A stretch of DNA of 64,000 nt from Deefgea salmonis. GTDB lineage: Bacteria; Pseudomonadota; Gammaproteobacteria; Burkholderiales; Chitinibacteraceae. Made by a program: the position numbers and the translations under genes. The notes under the pieces were generated by a model. That model ran no database searches, was not told the DNA's origin, and saw only the letters and a list, made by a program, of their open reading frames with translations. The stretch spans positions 140,606 to 204,605 of the forward strand of contig NZ_JAJAWG010000005.1 in assembly GCF_020531905.1 (NCBI RefSeq), in the 5' to 3' direction. This document shows, piece after piece, positions 36,773 through 53,800 of the stretch (within the stretch, counting starts at the first letter, position 1; each line of letters opens with the position of its first letter).

Positions 36773-37876
36773 TTAAAAGTAATCAACCCCAGCACTAGCA
36801 CCGGTCGCTACACTCTGGCTAGACTTGCCAGAGTGTAGTTTTTTTTGCTCATGGGTGGTGTAACTCAATTCGAGCTCATTCAACCATTGGCTTTGTGCAG
36901 GTAATGGGCTCTGTTTGGCCAGTAGTTGTTGTAATTTATTCATATCTCCTTGCACATGACCCATGATTTGGCCCATTCGATCTTGGTATTGTAAGTGTAC
37001 TAAGACTTCGTGGATTTCTTGTTCGACGGCTTGGCTTTCCGTATTGAGTTGTTGCACGGTTTGATTGAGTTGATCTGCCGTTTGATGAAAGCCGTGTACC
37101 ACATCATCAATAATATTTTTTGATTCTCCGATCATGCAGGCTTCGGTCATTGATAGGTTTTTGGCCGCAGCTAAAGCGCCTTCTATCGTGGCGTTGATTG
37201 ATTCGACCTTGCTGCGAATATGCTTGCCGGTTTCGCCAGATAGTGTCGACAATTTGCGAACTTCATCGGCCACCACGGCAAAGCCTCGCCCAGCTTCCCC
37301 AGCTCTCGCCGCCTCAATGGCCGCATTGAGGGCCAATAAATTAGTTTGCCCTGCGATTTCAGCGACTGAAGTCGCCATTTGTTTGAGCTCAATATTAAAT
37401 TGCCCTAAACCTTCTAGCTCAACCAATAGCGCGGCTCGATCCTTAAGGACTTGCTCGAGTGCTTTGACAATATTGTTCAGTTGGGCCTCAGAGCGATGGA
37501 TGGTGGCAATGACATTGCCGCCGTGTGCACCATCCGAAGCCAAGCGAATCGTGCCTCCCAGACTTTCGATGATATCGGCAAAATGTAAGGCCAGTTTGTC
37601 TACCGCCTCTTGGCTTTGATCGCGAGCCAAACCCAGATTGCGATGCCAAAGTGGCAATAAATCCACCAGTAATAAAGGTAAATCACCATGAATCGCGGGG
37701 GTTGGCATGGGTATTTCGGTAGCAGGAGGTGGCTGACTCATTTTTTGCGTCAAGAGTAATGCACCGCCAATGAGTAGACCGAGCAATATGCCTTGCCACC
37801 AAATGGATGCAATGAGTCCACAGGCAATTAGATTTATTGTTGAAATTGAAAGCAAAATTGAGGTTTTTATGGACAT
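36773..37876 (-). CDS. MCP-type signalling protein without a periplasmic sensor
   Basis: A 367-residue protein: N-terminal hydrophobic segments (about 8-46) close together with no periplasmic domain between them, a linker, then a chemoreceptor signalling domain (about 110-280). The tip reads [15 protein letters not shown] then [20 protein letters not shown]. The C-terminal portion after about 290 ([19 protein letters not shown]) resembles receptors associated with CheZ-like or energy-taxis inputs. It is convergent with the che operon. Confidence 0.88.
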   Translation of the reverse strand: MSIKTSILLSISTINLIACGLIASIWWQGILLGLLIGGALLLTQKMSQPPPATEIPMPTPAIHGDLPLLLVDLLPLWHRNLGLARDQSQEAVDKLALHFADIIESLGGTIRLASDGAHGGNVIATIHRSEAQLNNIVKALEQVLKDRAALLVELEGLGQFNIELKQMATSVAEIAGQTNLLALNAAIEAARAGEAGRGFAVVADEVRKLSTLSGETGKHIRSKVESINATIEGALAAAKNLSMTEACMIGESKNIIDDVVHGFHQTADQLNQTVQQLNTESQAVEQEIHEVLVHLQYQDRMGQIMGHVQGDMNKLQQLLAKQSPLPAQSQWLNELELSYTTHEQKKLHSGKSSQSVATGASAGVDYF

Positions 37877-38097
37877 TTTTCGTAATCTTTATGTAGGCTA
37901 TTGAGTCGTCATAGAAGATAAGTCTCGCTTCGGCTAGTGGTGTTTCGCCTGATTTTGCTTAAGTTTTGGTTTTTTATTGTTTCAGTGGCAAATTATTCTG
38001 GCACACTTACCCATTGGGCGATTTTTCTTGATGAAGTCGGTTAAACGATGTGGTGAAGTCTGCTACTCAGACATTGATATTGCATAGGAATAGACGA

Positions 38098-41000
38098 ATG
38101 GACATGGCATTTCCTAACGAGCAGGGGATGTACGACCCCGCCAATGAACACGACGCTTGCGGCGTAGGTTTTGTTGCTCACATCAAAGGCCAAAAAAGCC
38201 ATCATATTATTGAGCAAGGTTTGCTCATTTTAAAAAACATTGACCATCGCGGCGCAGTGGGTGCTGATGCTTTAGCGGGGGATGGTGCGGGTATATTGAT
38301 CCAGATCCCTGATGCGCTATTTCGCAAGGTGACACTCCCCCAGGGTATTATTTTACCGCCGATGGGCGATTACGGTGTCGCGATGTGCTTCTTGCCGCAA
38401 GAAGCCGCAGCCCGCGCCGCCTGTGAAGAAGAAATCGAGCGCGCTGTTCGCGCCGAAAAACAAGTAGTTTTAGGTTGGCGTGATGTGCCCGTTAACCACG
38501 ATATGCCGATGTCGCCGCTGATTAAAGCCACCGAACCCGTGATTCGCCAACTCTTTATTGGTCGTGGCAATGATGTGTTGGTCACTGATGCGCTAGAGCG
38601 CAAGTTGTACATCATTCGCAAACGCGCCAGCCATGCCATTCGCGCCTTAAAGCTTAAATACGGTGGCGAGTATTACATTCCATCTTGTTCCGCTCGTACC
38701 ATCAATTACAAAGGTTTATTACTGGCCGACCAAGTGGGCGAGTATTACCTTGATTTGCAAGATCCTGCCTGTATCTCGGCGCTGGCCTTGGTACATCAAC
38801 GCTTTTCGACCAATACCTTCCCAACTTGGGATTTAGCCCATCCATTCCGCTATATCGCGCATAACGGCGAAATCAACACTTTGCGTGGCAATGTGAACTG
38901 GATTCGTGCGCGTGAAAAAGCCATTAGCTCGCCGGTGCTCGGCAAAGATATCGACAAAATCTGGCCACTGATTTATCCGGGACAATCGGATTCGGCGTCA
39001 TTTGATAATGCGCTGGAATTATTGGTGATGGGTGGTTATTCGCTGGCGCAAGCGATGATGATGATGATTCCAGAAGCGTGGGAACGTAACGGTGAAATGG
39101 ATGAAAATCGCCGCGCTTTCTACGAATATCATGCCGCCATGATGGAGCCTTGGGATGGCCCAGCCGCCGTAGCGTTTACCGACGGCCGCCAAATCGGCGC
39201 GACGCTCGATCGGAATGGTCTGCGTCCAGCGCGCTATTTAGTCACCAACGATGATTTGGTGGTGATGGCGTCTGAATCGGGCGTGTTGCCGATTAGTGAA
39301 GAGCGCATTAATAAAAAATGGCGTTTGCAACCGGGCAAAATGTTCTTGATCGACTTAGAGCAAGGCCGGATTATCGACGATAAAGAGCTCAAAGACAGCC
39401 TTGCTAACGCCAAGCCGTATCGCGAATGGATTGAAAAAATCCGCATTAAGCTCGATGACATCGAAGGCGACGATGGCGACGCCAGTTTCCCGCTGCCCGA
39501 TGCCCACTCGCTGCTCGATCAACAGCAAGCCTTTGGTTACACGCAAGAAGACCTCAAGTTTATTTTGGAACCGATGGCCAAAGCCGGTGAAGAACCGACT
39601 GGCTCTATGGGTAATGATGCTGCGCTGACAGTGTTGTCGCGGAAAAACAAGCCGCTGTACCACTACTTCAAGCAATTGTTTGCTCAGGTGACCAATCCGC
39701 CGATCGACCCGATTCGTGAAGAAATGGTGATGTCTTTGGTGTCGTTTATCGGCCCGAAACCGAACCTACTTGGCACGACCGACATCAATCCACCGATTCG
39801 TCTGGAAGTCACGCAGCCGGTCTTGTCTAGCGCGCAGTTTGAAAAAATTCGCAATATCGGCCAGTACACTGGCGGTAAATTTTATTCGCATCAACTTAAT
39901 ATCTGCTACCCCGTTGCTTGGGGTAAAGAGGGCGTTGAAGCGCGCTTAGCGTCTTTGGTGGCCGAAGCGGAAGATGCCGTAAAATCCGGCGCCAATATTT
40001 TGATCGTTTCTGATCGGGCGATGGACGCCAAACACGTGGCGATTCCTGCCTTGCTGGCCACGTCGGCGATTCATCAGCACTTGGTGAAACGCGGCCTACG
40101 CACTAGCACTGGTTTAGTGGTTGAAACTGGCTCGGCGCGGGAAACGCACCATATTGCCTTGCTCGGTGGTTATGGCGCAGAAGCGGTGTATCCGTATTTG
40201 ACCTTGGCTACGCTGGCGGATTTGGCGTATGCCAATGGCGGCGACGCGGAACTGGCGGCCAAATACCAGAAAAACTTTATCAAAGCCGTAGGTAAAGGCT
40301 TGATGAAAGTGATGTCGAAAATGGGCATCTCAACCTATATGTCGTACACCGGCGCGCAGATTTTTGAAGCGATTGGTTTGCAAAAATCAGTGGTGAAAAA
40401 ATACTTCACCGGCACGGCAAGTAATATTGAGGGTATTGGTCTGTTTGACATTGCTGAAGAAGCGGTGCGGCTACATACCTCGGCATTTGGTAGCGATCCG
40501 GTGCTCGCCAATCAGCTCGATGCTGGGGGTGAATATGCCTTCCGGATTCGCGGTGAAGATCATTTATGGACGCCAGATTCGATTGCCAAATTGCAGCACG
40601 CAACACGCAGCAATTCGTTCTCAACCTACAAAGAATACGCCGCGCTGATTAACGATCAAAGCCGTCGTCATCTCACGCTACGTGGTTTGTTTGAAATTAA
40701 ACCGGCGGGCGCGCCAGTGCCGTTGGCCGAAGTTGAATCAGCCGCCGAAATCGTTAAACGTTTTGCCACCGGCGCGATGTCGCTCGGCTCGATTTCGACC
40801 GAAGCGCATACCGCTTTGGCGATTGCGATGAACCGCATCGGCGGTAAATCCAATACTGGTGAAGGCGGTGAAGACGCCGCGCGTTTTGGCGTGCTGAAAG
40901 CCGGTCAAACACTGTCCGAAGTGATCGGCAAGAATCGGATTGAGCGCGACTATACGTTTAAAGAAGGCGACAGCCTGAGGTCCGCCATTAAACAAGTCGC

Positions 41001-42762
41001 ATCGGGCCGCTTTGGGGTGACGACCGAATACCTGGTTAACGCCGATCAAATTCAGATCAAAATGGCGCAAGGCGCCAAGCCCGGTGAAGGTGGTCAACTG
41101 CCGGGGCACAAGGTTTCCGAATACATCGGTAAATTGCGCCATTCGGTGCCGGGCGTTGGCTTGATTTCGCCACCACCGCATCACGATATTTATTCGATTG
41201 AAGATTTGGCGCAGCTGATTCACGACTTGAAAAACGTCAATCCAGTGGCGTCGATTTCGGTGAAATTGGTCGCTGAAGTCGGCGTGGGGACCGTGGCGGC
41301 AGGGGTGACGAAAGCCAAGGCCGATCACTTGGTGATTGCCGGTCATGACGGCGGCACCGGGGCTTCACCACAATCGTCGATCAAGCATGCAGGCGGGCCG
41401 TGGGAGCTCGGTTTGGCAGAAACTCAGCAAACGCTGGTGCTCAATAAGCTTCGCGGCCGAGTTCGGGTGCAAGTTGATGGCCAAATGAAAACCGGTCGTG
41501 ACGTGGTGATTGGTGCCTTGCTCGGCGCCGATGAGTTTGGTTTTGCCACTGCGCCATTGGTGGTGGAAGGCTGCATTATGATGCGCAAATGCCATCTCAA
41601 CACTTGCCCAGTCGGCGTGGCGACGCAAGATCCAGTGCTGCGTCAGCGTTTCTCGGGTCAGCCTGAGCATGTGGTGAATTACTTCTTCTTCGTTGCCGAA
41701 GAAGCGCGCCAAATCATGGCCGAAATGGGCGTTCGCACCATTGATGAATTGATTGGCCGTTCTGATTTACTCGATAAACAAGCAGGGGTAGACCACTGGA
41801 AGACCAAGGGTCTGGACTTTAGCAAGATTTTCTATCAGCCAAAGGCCGGGCCAGAAGTGCCACGTTTGCATGCCGAAGTGCAAGATCATGGCCTGAATAA
41901 AGCGCTCGACAATCAATTGTTGGCGCAAGCTGCGCCAGCGCTGGAACGCGGTGAAGTGACCAAAATCAGTCTTGCGGTGAAAAACATCAACCGTACTGTG
42001 GGGGCGATGCTCTCGGGTGAAGTGGCACGTCGTTACGGCCACGCCGGCCTGCCGGAAGACACGCTGCAAGTGGCGCTACACGGCACGGCAGGGCAAAGTT
42101 TTGCGGCCTTCTTGGCGCGCGGCATTACCATCACCTTAACCGGTGAAGGTAATGATTATGTGGGTAAAGGCTTGTCGGGCGGGCGGATTGTGATTCGTCC
42201 AAATGCGGCATTTAGCGGCAAAACTTGGGAAAACATCATCGTTGGCAATACCGTGCTGTTTGGCGCGATTGCCGGTGAAGCCTTCTTTGCCGGTGTCGGT
42301 GGCGAGCGGTTTGCGGTGCGTAATTCCGGTGCCACCGCGGTGGTTGAAGGCTTGGGCGACCATGGTTGTGAATACATGACCGGTGGTACGGTGGTGGTTC
42401 TGGGGCAAACGGGGCGCAATTTTGCCGCTGGGATGTCGGGTGGCGTGGCGTATGTTTACGATCCGGAAGGCGTGTTTGCAGCGCGCTGCAATATGGCGCA
42501 AGTCGCACTAGAGCGCGTGTTACCCGCTGCGGAACAAGCCGCGCCGTTCCACAATGACATCGCCGATGAAACCCAGCTCAAAGCGTTGATCGCTCGCCAC
42601 GCTGAGTTAAGCGGCAGTGTTCGTGCCAGCCAGTTGCTGCAAGATTGGCCAGTAAGCCGTGCCGCTTTTGTGAAGGTGTTTCCGAATGAATATCGCCGAG
42701 CATTAAAAGAAATGGCCGCAGCGAATGTCAGTGCCGCAGCCGCAGTGAAGGAGATTGCATAA
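38098..42762 (+). CDS. gltB: Glutamate synthase large subunit, first copy (alpha/beta-proteobacterial type)
   Basis: Combines glutamine and 2-oxoglutarate into two glutamates. The 1554-residue product begins [20 protein letters not shown], with the mature N-terminal nucleophile Cys21 (DACGVGF) after propeptide removal. The type-II amidotransferase runs to about 430. The central domain follows, then the FMN synthase domain with [20 protein letters not shown] and [20 protein letters not shown]. The 3Fe-4S cluster Cys are in [19 protein letters not shown], and the beta-helix comes last. The ATG at 38098 has AGGAA 7 bases upstream. It overlaps gltD by one base. Confidence 0.97.
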   Translation: MDMAFPNEQGMYDPANEHDACGVGFVAHIKGQKSHHIIEQGLLILKNIDHRGAVGADALAGDGAGILIQIPDALFRKVTLPQGIILPPMGDYGVAMCFLPQEAAARAACEEEIERAVRAEKQVVLGWRDVPVNHDMPMSPLIKATEPVIRQLFIGRGNDVLVTDALERKLYIIRKRASHAIRALKLKYGGEYYIPSCSARTINYKGLLLADQVGEYYLDLQDPACISALALVHQRFSTNTFPTWDLAHPFRYIAHNGEINTLRGNVNWIRAREKAISSPVLGKDIDKIWPLIYPGQSDSASFDNALELLVMGGYSLAQAMMMMIPEAWERNGEMDENRRAFYEYHAAMMEPWDGPAAVAFTDGRQIGATLDRNGLRPARYLVTNDDLVVMASESGVLPISEERINKKWRLQPGKMFLIDLEQGRIIDDKELKDSLANAKPYREWIEKIRIKLDDIEGDDGDASFPLPDAHSLLDQQQAFGYTQEDLKFILEPMAKAGEEPTGSMGNDAALTVLSRKNKPLYHYFKQLFAQVTNPPIDPIREEMVMSLVSFIGPKPNLLGTTDINPPIRLEVTQPVLSSAQFEKIRNIGQYTGGKFYSHQLNICYPVAWGKEGVEARLASLVAEAEDAVKSGANILIVSDRAMDAKHVAIPALLATSAIHQHLVKRGLRTSTGLVVETGSARETHHIALLGGYGAEAVYPYLTLATLADLAYANGGDAELAAKYQKNFIKAVGKGLMKVMSKMGISTYMSYTGAQIFEAIGLQKSVVKKYFTGTASNIEGIGLFDIAEEAVRLHTSAFGSDPVLANQLDAGGEYAFRIRGEDHLWTPDSIAKLQHATRSNSFSTYKEYAALINDQSRRHLTLRGLFEIKPAGAPVPLAEVESAAEIVKRFATGAMSLGSISTEAHTALAIAMNRIGGKSNTGEGGEDAARFGVLKAGQTLSEVIGKNRIERDYTFKEGDSLRSAIKQVASGRFGVTTEYLVNADQIQIKMAQGAKPGEGGQLPGHKVSEYIGKLRHSVPGVGLISPPPHHDIYSIEDLAQLIHDLKNVNPVASISVKLVAEVGVGTVAAGVTKAKADHLVIAGHDGGTGASPQSSIKHAGGPWELGLAETQQTLVLNKLRGRVRVQVDGQMKTGRDVVIGALLGADEFGFATAPLVVEGCIMMRKCHLNTCPVGVATQDPVLRQRFSGQPEHVVNYFFFVAEEARQIMAEMGVRTIDELIGRSDLLDKQAGVDHWKTKGLDFSKIFYQPKAGPEVPRLHAEVQDHGLNKALDNQLLAQAAPALERGEVTKISLAVKNINRTVGAMLSGEVARRYGHAGLPEDTLQVALHGTAGQSFAAFLARGITITLTGEGNDYVGKGLSGGRIVIRPNAAFSGKTWENIIVGNTVLFGAIAGEAFFAGVGGERFAVRNSGATAVVEGLGDHGCEYMTGGTVVVLGQTGRNFAAGMSGGVAYVYDPEGVFAARCNMAQVALERVLPAAEQAAPFHNDIADETQLKALIARHAELSGSVRASQLLQDWPVSRAAFVKVFPNEYRRALKEMAAANVSAAAAVKEIA

Positions 42763-44225
42763 TGGGCAAGCCAACTGGATTTTTAGAAATTGAACGCGTC
42801 AAAGACAGTTACGAGCCGGTGGCCCAGCGCCTCACGCATTATCGTGAATTTGTTCCGGCATTAAGCGATGACAAAGCCAAATTGCAAGGCGCACGTTGCA
42901 TGGACTGCGGTATTCCGTTTTGCAATAACGGTTGCCCAGTCAACAATGTGATCCCTGATTTTAACGATTTGGTGTACCACCAAGACTGGAAAACGGCGTT
43001 GGATGTGCTGCATTCAACCAATAATTTTCCGGAGTTCACTGGCCGCGTGTGCCCTGCGCCGTGCGAAGCCGCCTGTACGTTAGGCATTAATGATGATCCG
43101 GTCGGGATTAAATCCATCGAGCGCTCGATTATTGATAAAGGCTGGGAAAACGGCTGGGTAGTACCGCAAATCGCTAGCGTTAAAACCGGTAAAAAAGTCG
43201 CTGTCGTTGGTTCTGGCCCAGCGGGTTTGGCCGCCGCGCAGCAACTGGCGCGGGCAGGTCACGCCGTCACGGTGTTTGAGAAAAACGCCGCGGTGGGTGG
43301 TCTATTGCGCTACGGTATTCCTGATTTTAAATTAGAGCAATCGGTGATTGATCGTCGTTTGGCGCAATTAACAGCCGAGGGTATTTTGTTTAAAACCAAT
43401 ACTGTTGTGGGTTCTAAAGACATACCTGCTGGTATCGTTTGCGATGCGCAAACCGTGATTAGCCCTGCAGAGCTCGATGCTGAGTTTGACGCGGTGATTT
43501 TGGCCGGTGGCGCAGAAGTGCCGCGTGATTTACCCGTGGTGGGGCGCGAGCTCAAAGGCGTGCATTACGCTTTGGAATTGCTGATCGCGCAAAACAAACA
43601 AGTGGCTGGCGGTGCTGTTAATCCAATCCATGCGGCGGGCAAGCATGTGGTGGTGATTGGTGGTGGCGATACCGGTTCTGACTGCGTGGGGACAAGTAAC
43701 CGACATGGCGCAGCGAGCGTGACGCAGCTGGAATTAATGCCGCAACCGCCAGAGCAAGAAAATAAACCGCTGGTTTGGCCGTATTGGCCAGTCAAAATGC
43801 GCACTTCGAGTAGTCATGAAGAAGGTGCGGAGCGTGATTTTGCAGTGCAAACGCAAGCGTTTGTCGGTGAAAATGGCGTACTCAAAGCGCTGCAGTTGGT
43901 GCGTTTAGAATGGCAAGATGGCAAACCGACCCCAATTGCGGGTAGCGAATTTGAGCTGCCAGCCGATTTGGTGTTCTTGGCGATGGGCTTTACCCATCCT
44001 GTTGCTAGCATTCTTGACGCCTTTGGCGTTGAGAAAGATGCGCGTGGTAATGCCAAAGCCACCACTGAGGGCAAAGCTTGCTATCAAACCAATGTCGCCA
44101 AAGTGTTTGCCGCAGGTGATCAACGCCGTGGTCAATCGTTAATTGTTTGGGCCATCCGCGAAGGCCGCCAAGCCGCACGTGAGGTCGATCAATTCTTGAT
44201 GGGCAAAACAGTTCTGCCACGTTGA
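42762..44225 (+). CDS. gltD: Glutamate synthase small subunit, first copy
   Basis: NADPH-dependent FAD/4Fe-4S subunit feeding electrons to GltB. The 487-residue product has N-terminal cysteine clusters ([33 protein letters not shown]), an FAD-binding [28 protein letters not shown], an NADPH-binding [17 protein letters not shown] and the terminal [20 protein letters not shown]. Start and stop overlap as TAATG. Only about half identical by eye to the second copy at 49797. Confidence 0.96.
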   Translation: MGKPTGFLEIERVKDSYEPVAQRLTHYREFVPALSDDKAKLQGARCMDCGIPFCNNGCPVNNVIPDFNDLVYHQDWKTALDVLHSTNNFPEFTGRVCPAPCEAACTLGINDDPVGIKSIERSIIDKGWENGWVVPQIASVKTGKKVAVVGSGPAGLAAAQQLARAGHAVTVFEKNAAVGGLLRYGIPDFKLEQSVIDRRLAQLTAEGILFKTNTVVGSKDIPAGIVCDAQTVISPAELDAEFDAVILAGGAEVPRDLPVVGRELKGVHYALELLIAQNKQVAGGAVNPIHAAGKHVVVIGGGDTGSDCVGTSNRHGAASVTQLELMPQPPEQENKPLVWPYWPVKMRTSSSHEEGAERDFAVQTQAFVGENGVLKALQLVRLEWQDGKPTPIAGSEFELPADLVFLAMGFTHPVASILDAFGVEKDARGNAKATTEGKACYQTNVAKVFAAGDQRRGQSLIVWAIREGRQAAREVDQFLMGKTVLPR

Positions 44226-44238
44226 TGGGTATTGGCCG

Positions 44239-44263
44239 GTAGCCCTTTTTAATTAAGGGCTAC
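44239..44263. terminator. Hairpin after the first gltD
   Basis: Perfect 9-bp stem GTAGCCCTT / AAGGGCTAC with a 7-base loop. There is no T-run on the plus strand, so termination is uncertain. Confidence 0.55.
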
Positions 44264-44305
44264 AGGTAGATACTTTGATAAAGAGCCAACATTTGTTGTA
44301 GTGCT

Positions 44306-44466
44306 GTTCACTTAAGCTAAACATTGAGACGCCGACGCAGAGGCGCGGAGCAAACCACCGCAAAGCATCAACCAGTCGCAGTTTAAATCGTGGTGCTTGC
44401 TACCGGTTTGAGTTCGGATTTGGTTTTTCTCTGCGTCTCTGCGTTAAAAGCTGGGTTTAAGTGAAC
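44306..44466. mobile_element. MITE-like nested inverted repeat, copy B of the CGCAGAG family
   Basis: Outer arms GTTCACTTAA (44306-44315) and TTAAGTGAAC (44457-44466) are perfect complements. Inside them a second imperfect pair, GACGCAGAGGCGCGGAG (from 44334) against TCTCTGCGTCTCTGCGTT (to 44445), matches the arms of the element at 23586-23656. About 161 bp with no coding capacity: a candidate miniature element. No target-site duplication was evident by eye. Confidence 0.65.
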
Positions 44467-44699
44467 GGTATGCCGCATTTGTTGGCTTTTTTTATGGTGT
44501 GGGCTTGCGAAGTTATAAAGTGAAAGTCAATTCGCGCTAACCGCTAGGCGTGGATTATGAATATCAATGTTTGATTGGCCGTATAATCAACGCATTCTAA
44601 TCTTGATGGACGCAATGATGCCGTCGAGATTTATCAGCCTGAGTGTTTGACGGTGTTTAAAGCGTCATGCCGCAGGCTATCACGTAGGGATGAGACCAA

Positions 44700-45014
44700 A
44701 TGGAAGAAGTTCAAAACGAGCCTAGCAACTGGCATGTGATTTTACGGCCCAATCATGAACGTAAAGTATTAGCCAAAAGCAAAATGTATCGCTTGCGCAA
44801 TAATCAACCTGAGCGTTTAGACGTTTTGGAAGAAATCGTCGGCAATTCACAGTTTAAATACAATCGTTTTGCTCGTGTGATTGATTCACCTGAGCAATAT
44901 TTAGTCGATCGTTTGCGCGCAGAATGCATCGAAAAAATCGGTCATGACCGCGATATTATTCATTATTTGATCGCCATTGCGATTGAGCGCAGCGAGCTAT
45001 CTAAGCGCCGCTAA
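44700..45014 (+). CDS. Hypothetical 104-residue protein between the two GOGAT operons
   Basis: A charged, probably soluble helical protein: MEEVQNEPSNWHVILRPNHE, RLDVLEEIVGNSQF, SPEQYLVDRLRAECIEK, IIHYLIAIAIERSELSKRR. I do not recognise a family. It has a GGGATGAG element before the ATG and is flanked by hairpins, so it is probably a single-gene transcript. Confidence 0.7.
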   Translation: MEEVQNEPSNWHVILRPNHERKVLAKSKMYRLRNNQPERLDVLEEIVGNSQFKYNRFARVIDSPEQYLVDRLRAECIEKIGHDRDIIHYLIAIAIERSELSKRR

Positions 45015-45027
45015 AATCAGTAGATTA

Positions 45028-45076
45028 AGTCTGTTTGCGAGGCGTATTCTGAACGAATGTTTCTTGCAAACTGACT
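45028..45076. terminator. Long imperfect hairpin after the 104-residue gene
   Basis: AGTCTGTTTGCGAG pairs with CTTGCAAACTGACT (two mismatched pairs of fourteen) around a ~21-base loop, 14 bases past the stop codon. No strong T-run. Confidence 0.5.
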
Positions 45077-45212
45077 GATTTATTAAGTATTTTCGTCAAT
45101 CTTTACCTCCCAATCTACCCCGTTCTTGGGGTTTCCCCCGATTGCCGTTCATTTATGGCTTTGAGTTGCTTTGAGCCCCCTTTATCGCTAGAATCAAGCC
45201 CTTTTTGCTTGA

Positions 45213-45229
45213 CTAGGGTCAAACCCTAG
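45213..45229. promoter_or_regulatory. Small perfect hairpin in the gltB leader
   Basis: CTAGGGT-CAA-ACCCTAG, 7-bp stem with a triloop, 48 bases upstream of the second gltB start. A TAGAAT hexamer at about 45188 could be a -10, which would put this hairpin near the 5' end of the mRNA. Confidence 0.45.
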
Positions 45230-45277
45230 CAGCATGTATTTGACTGATTCTTGAGCTTTTGTAAGGGTGCCGCTGTG

Positions 45278-51209
<5,932 letters not shown>

Positions 51210-51227
51210 GGCAATTGAAATAAATTA

Positions 51228-51254
51228 AGCCTCGCATTGCGGGGCTTTTTTTAT
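51228..51254 (+). terminator. Rho-independent terminator of the second GOGAT operon
   Basis: Stem AGCCTCGC / GCGGGGCT (one G-T pair) with a 3-base loop and a seven-T run. Confidence 0.9.
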
Positions 51255-51333
51255 GTATTGTCAATGTGTTGTCAGTCTGTGGTGTTGATTGAGCTGGCAG
51301 TGAGTGGATGATGGCTTTGGGTTTGGATAGGTA

Positions 51334-52614
51334 ATGGATTATTTGGTTTTGGGCCGCAAGCTACTGCAGCAAGGACAGTCTCATCAGGCTTTGCAACATT
51401 TTCTTGATGGTTTGGCACATGCTCAGTCTGAGCAGAGTAATGAAGCCGGTTATTGGTTGGCAATCGCTGACATTGTGCATGACAGTGGTCAATTTGAACG
51501 TGCTTTAAGCTTGCATCAGCATGCGCTCGCTCTGGCTGACAACGAGGCACAATCTTGTTCGGCTTATCTGGGTTTGGCGGCTGACTTGTGGGCGATGGGC
51601 CAAGAAACGGTGGCCTATCCATTACAAGCGCAAGCTTTGGCGTTTCCGGCTTTGCAAGACGATGCGGTTTTATTGGTGCAGTCGGCGCGGCTGTATCAAT
51701 TGCAGCAGCAATGGCCCGCCGCCTTAGCGCAATTGGAGCGGGCGGTGCGCCAAGTGGCCGATAGCGACAGTTTGGTTTTGCATTGGTCGATTTTATCGCT
51801 GTATTTACGCATTAATGAATCGCTAGATTTACCCGCGGCCATTGACCGAGCAAGCTCGGCGTTGTCGCATGCGGGATCGAGCGATTTACGTGGTTTATTA
51901 CTGATTAAATTGGCGCAAGCGAGCCAAGCATGCCAGCAATATACCGCTGCGGTGGATTTTTATCAGGCGGCGATGCGGCATTCGGCGCAGCACAAAAAAC
52001 CGCAACGACCACGACGCTTACGAGAAGTTGAGTTCAAATTGCAGCAAACGACGAGTGATATAGAAATCGATCTATTGCGCTTGAAAAATGCCCAGCAAGA
52101 CGAGCAAGTGCGTTGGCTGGAAAGCGCTACTTATCGTGATGCGGTAACGGGCTTGCATAATTTGCGTTACTTAGACGCGCGTTGGCCCATTTTGTTGGCG
52201 CAGGCTATCGATAGCCCGTCATTATGTGTCTTGCACCTTGGGGTGGATCAATCGACGTATTTGCGTGAAGTGATGGGGGAGGCCATAAGCAATGATTGCA
52301 GCGTGCAGATTGCCCGCGTTTTGCAGTATTGCTTACCCGAAGGAGCCGAGTTGATTGCCGGCGGGCAGTTGGTGTTTAAATTGATTTTGCCGTTAACACC
52401 ACCATCCACGGCAAATGAGTTGATTGCGCAGATTCAACACATGCTGGCACAACTTGATTTTAGCGATCTACCCGAAGCGCTCACGCTGAGTATGGGTGGA
52501 ACGATTTACCAGCCGGGCGACACGGTTGACGTATTGCAATTGCGTGCTGATTTAGCCTTGTATTTGGCGATGCGCCATGGCGCAGGTGCCGTGGTGTGGG
52601 AGATGGCAGCATGA
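51334..52614 (+). CDS. TPR protein with degenerate GGDEF domain
   Basis: A 426-residue soluble protein. Residues about 1-225 form helical TPR-like repeats (LLQQGQSHQALQHFLDGLAH, QFERALSLHQHALALAD, QYTAAVDFYQAAMRH). After a coiled linker, residues about 265-420 align with a GGDEF domain (DAVTGLHNLRYLDARW at its start). The active-site loop reads AGGQLVFKL instead of GGDEF and the Mg/DIDHFK region is LGVDQSTYL, so it should not make c-di-GMP. Its stop overlaps the next start (ATGA), so the two act as a pair. Confidence 0.8.
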   Translation: MDYLVLGRKLLQQGQSHQALQHFLDGLAHAQSEQSNEAGYWLAIADIVHDSGQFERALSLHQHALALADNEAQSCSAYLGLAADLWAMGQETVAYPLQAQALAFPALQDDAVLLVQSARLYQLQQQWPAALAQLERAVRQVADSDSLVLHWSILSLYLRINESLDLPAAIDRASSALSHAGSSDLRGLLLIKLAQASQACQQYTAAVDFYQAAMRHSAQHKKPQRPRRLREVEFKLQQTTSDIEIDLLRLKNAQQDEQVRWLESATYRDAVTGLHNLRYLDARWPILLAQAIDSPSLCVLHLGVDQSTYLREVMGEAISNDCSVQIARVLQYCLPEGAELIAGGQLVFKLILPLTPPSTANELIAQIQHMLAQLDFSDLPEALTLSMGGTIYQPGDTVDVLQLRADLALYLAMRHGAGAVVWEMAA

Positions 52615-53672
52615 CCGCACGTTTAGCATTATTAACTCAACTTGAAACGGTATTAAATTGCGCCGAATGTGGCTCGCCGCCTTTGCCCGATCAAGCTCAG
52701 CAATGGGTGGCAGAAAGCCAAGCCGATCCACGTTTACATGGCATGGCGCTGGATATTTTAGGGCATGCCCATCAGCATTTTAGCCAGCATCATGCTGCGC
52801 AAATTGCGTTTCGTGAAGCGGCGGCCAGTTACCGGCAAGCAGGGCAGATGGCGAGTTCGACCAACTCACTCTTGCTCTTAGCGACATCGTATTTGCTCAA
52901 TGAGCAGCCTTTATTGGCGCTCGATCAATGGACTAAAGCGTTGTTGCAGGCCAAAAGTGCGCAAAACTTAGGTCAGTGTGTGCGGATTTATTTGGGCATT
53001 GGCCAGGTTTATATTGGTTTTCAGGACGATGAGGCCGCGCTGCGTTGCAGTGAAATGGCGCTCAAAATGGCGGTGGCGATTGCCGACCCGCTGTTAGAGT
53101 GTGATGCCTTGCTGTATGTGGCCAGTGATAACTATCGTTTGCAGCGTTATGCTCAGGCTTTAGAGGCGATCGCCCGCGCTGAACGATTGATGGAAATCCC
53201 ATTGCACAATAAAGTTTGGGCGGCAGAAATTGTGTATTACCGTGGCTTGATTCATGGGCAACAAGGCATGTTGCAGCAGGCAAAGGTTGAATTGGCAACG
53301 GCTTATGATTTGCATTGCGCCAATGATAATTTATGGGGAAAGGCACATGCCTTAACTGGCTTAGGTGAAGTTTTGCTGCAATTGCAAGATAGTCAGGCCG
53401 AAGAAATCTTGTTGCAAGCACAGCAAATGACGTTGCAAGCGGGATTGCTGATTTTACAAACGCGCTGCTGTAAGGCCTTGATTGATTGTTATTTGGCTAA
53501 GCAGCAGGCCGAACGCGCCTTACCTTTTTATGCGCAACTTTTTGCACAGCAGTCGGCGCCAACATGGAAAATTAGCCCGACTCATCGGCAGAAAATAGTG
53601 CAGCTTGAAACACAAAGCCGCGTGTTACAACTGCAGAAAATACCCGCAACTTTGATGCATAAGCCAATCTAG
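52611..53672 (+). CDS. TPR-repeat protein
   Basis: A 353-residue, almost entirely helical protein with TPR-like units (HHAAQIAFREAAASYRQAGQ, PLLALDQWTKALLQAKSAQN, DEAALRCSEMALKMAVAIAD, YAQALEAIARAERLMEI). It has no signal peptide, catalytic motif or output domain. Overlapping its start with the degenerate-GGDEF gene by four bases points to stoichiometric expression. Probably a scaffold; function unknown. Confidence 0.8.
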   Translation: MTARLALLTQLETVLNCAECGSPPLPDQAQQWVAESQADPRLHGMALDILGHAHQHFSQHHAAQIAFREAAASYRQAGQMASSTNSLLLLATSYLLNEQPLLALDQWTKALLQAKSAQNLGQCVRIYLGIGQVYIGFQDDEAALRCSEMALKMAVAIADPLLECDALLYVASDNYRLQRYAQALEAIARAERLMEIPLHNKVWAAEIVYYRGLIHGQQGMLQQAKVELATAYDLHCANDNLWGKAHALTGLGEVLLQLQDSQAEEILLQAQQMTLQAGLLILQTRCCKALIDCYLAKQQAERALPFYAQLFAQQSAPTWKISPTHRQKIVQLETQSRVLQLQKIPATLMHKPI

Positions 53673-53800
53673 GGGTATTGTGTCAAAATCCTTATTGCAT
53701 AAACGCTTGAACAATATACCTATTAAAATTTGCAAAGAATAACTTGAATTTGATGGCTTTCCCGAATCAAATTTTTGTTTATTTGGATGTACACTGAGCT

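Larger units (their letters stand above)
44226..44699. other. 474-bp spacer between the first GOGAT operon and an unknown gene
   Basis: It contains a GTAGCCCTT / AAGGGCTAC hairpin (44239-44263), the MITE-like element at 44306-44466 and, further on, a TATAAT hexamer at about 44581 that may be the -10 of the next gene. No coding region was recognised. Confidence 0.6.

Noticed and set aside
40738..41346. Long antisense ORF (202 codons) inside the first gltB
   Set aside because: It lies wholly opposite a strongly conserved catalytic region; the open frame comes from codon bias on the coding strand. The same holds for the 46139-46729 and 49118-49597 antisense frames in the second gltB.
45120..45277. 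Glutamine or other riboswitch upstream of the second gltB
   Set aside because: Only small simple hairpins are present; I could not build the conserved junctions of any known riboswitch class.
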